This document shows, one piece after another, positions 34,222 to 34,781 of a stretch of 34,781 nt of DNA. The DNA comes from Paenibacillus sp. N3.4. Its GTDB lineage: Bacteria; Bacillota; Bacilli; Paenibacillales; NBRC-103111. Below the pieces are notes generated by a model. The model did no database searches. It was not told where the DNA came from and saw only the letters and a list, made by a program, of their open reading frames with translations. How positions within the stretch are numbered: the first letter of the stretch is position 1; each line of letters opens with the position of its first letter. The position numbers and the translations under genes are program-made. Location: positions 1-34,781 of the forward strand of contig NZ_VRTT01000077.1 of NCBI RefSeq assembly GCF_008017805.1, read 5' to 3'.

Positions 34222-34250
34222 ATTATATCAAAAAGCTATTTGGGCGTCGA
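34222..34250 (-). promoter_or_regulatory. Sigma-A promoter of the nuo operon
   Basis: On the minus strand TCGACG (34250-34245), a 17-nt spacer and a perfect TATAAT (34227-34222). The predicted start is about 68 nt upstream of the nuoA ATG. The -35 matches 4 of 6 consensus bases and the spacing is ideal. Confidence 0.65.
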
Positions 34251-34444
34251 TGACTAATTCCAAGCATGACTTATTGTCGCCAAAAGTAGATTTTCCATAT
34301 TTGACCTTCCTTATGCTTGTCTCGTTCATATTGCGTCGCATACAGGGCTGCTTAATGAATGATTTCTTCCAATGATTGATTGTATAGAAAGGAGCGGCCT
34401 CGATAAACAAGAAAAACCACCAGAAAATCCTGACAATCCTATCT

Positions 34445-34682
34445 GTAAGCACGGTTTTCAGCGTTAAAGTGGAGTTGTTGCTTGGACTGACTGCTGTAGC
34501 ACTGAAAAACAGTGTTACAATTCCAAATATGTCACTTTTGATCTACTTGTCTTTCTGTAAGCACGTTTATCAGCGTTATAGAGGAGTTATTGCTTGGACT
34601 GACTGCTGTAACACTGAAAAACAGTGTTACAATTCCAAATATGTCACTTTTGATCGACTTGTCTATCTGTAAGCACGTTTAT
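34445..34682 (+). repeat. 112-bp direct tandem repeat, two full units plus 14 bp
   Basis: Units are 34445-34556, 34557-34668 and a 14-bp start of a third at 34669-34682, each beginning GTAAGCACG. The two full units differ at about nine positions. Each has a hairpin with an AAAAA loop: GTAACACTG/CAGTGTTAC is perfect in unit 2, and unit 1 has GTAGCACTG, which keeps pairing by a G-U wobble on the plus strand. The period is not a multiple of three, and no ORF is supported. Confidence 0.9.
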
Positions 34683-34781
34683 GAGGCTGTCGATTAATTG
34701 TGGATATCATTAGCCAATCGCCTAATTTGAAATCAGTCAAAAACAGCCGAAATATTCATAAAAAGAGGTATTTACTCACTC

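Larger units (their letters stand above)
34148..34781. other. Non-coding region upstream of the nuo operon
   Basis: 634 bases without a supportable gene. It contains the nuo promoter and leader (34148-34250) and a 112-bp tandem repeat (34445-34682). In 34251-34444 and 34683-34781 I see no motif, RNA or gene. Short open frames at 34228-34452 and 34469-34672 are not convincing. Confidence 0.65.

Noticed and set aside
34228..34452. 74-codon minus-strand open frame upstream of nuoA
   Set aside because: It starts from a GTG inside the tandem repeat, has no ribosome site and overlaps the nuo promoter.
34469..34672. 67-codon plus-strand open frame across the tandem repeat
   Set aside because: The repeat period of 112 is not a multiple of three, so the frame does not repeat; no support for translation.
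34445..34682. CRISPR-like array
   Set aside because: Units are directly adjacent, 112 bp long, with no spacers and no cas genes.

Overview
The window looks like chromosomal DNA of a spore-forming, flagellated Firmicute of the Paenibacillaceae, most likely Paenibacillus or a close relative. The evidence is sporulation genes (spoIIID, spoIIQ, spoIID), the Bacillales order murA-spoIID-spoIIQ-spoIIID-mbl-flhO-flhP, S-layer-homology (SLH) proteins together with csaB, and an 11-gene nuo operon lacking nuoEFG. Every gene I can support reads on the minus strand, so the window reads naturally from right to left. I saw no rRNA, tRNA, CRISPR array, prophage or transposase gene.

Right to left: (1) 34148-34781 is non-coding and holds a 112-bp tandem repeat and the nuo promoter. 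(2) 34147-23631 is nuoABCDHIJKLMN, a proton-pumping complex I without the NADH-oxidising arm; NuoC carries an unusual Ala-rich N-terminal extension. (3) 23347-20816 is a secreted subtilisin-like protease with three SLH domains. (4) 20794-13214 holds a ywzB-like gene, murA, spoIID, spoIIQ, spoIIID, mbl, flhO and flhP: peptidoglycan precursor synthesis, engulfment, mother-cell regulation, cell shape and flagellar rod. (5) 13187-10033 holds an EpuA-family membrane peptide, pgsA, fabZ and a phosphoglucomutase gene. (6) 9870-4642 is a cell-wall polymer cluster (DUF5693 membrane protein, csaB, tagA, tagO). (7) 4387-441 is a large secreted SLH protein, and 210-1 is the start of another one, cut by the window edge.

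The left third has a coherent theme. TagO and TagA would start a lipid-linked secondary cell-wall polymer, CsaB would pyruvylate it, and the SLH domains of the exported proteins would bind the pyruvylated polymer.

Two things stand out beyond ordinary annotation. First, four genes (the large SLH gene, pgcA, mbl, ywzB) are each broken by what looks like one missing base. Each can be explained by loss of one base from a short run, so consensus errors are more likely than four real pseudogenes. Second, a ~93-bp two-hairpin element occurs twice (16683-16774 and 23483-23575), each time 2-5 nt beyond the U-tract of a minus-strand terminator.
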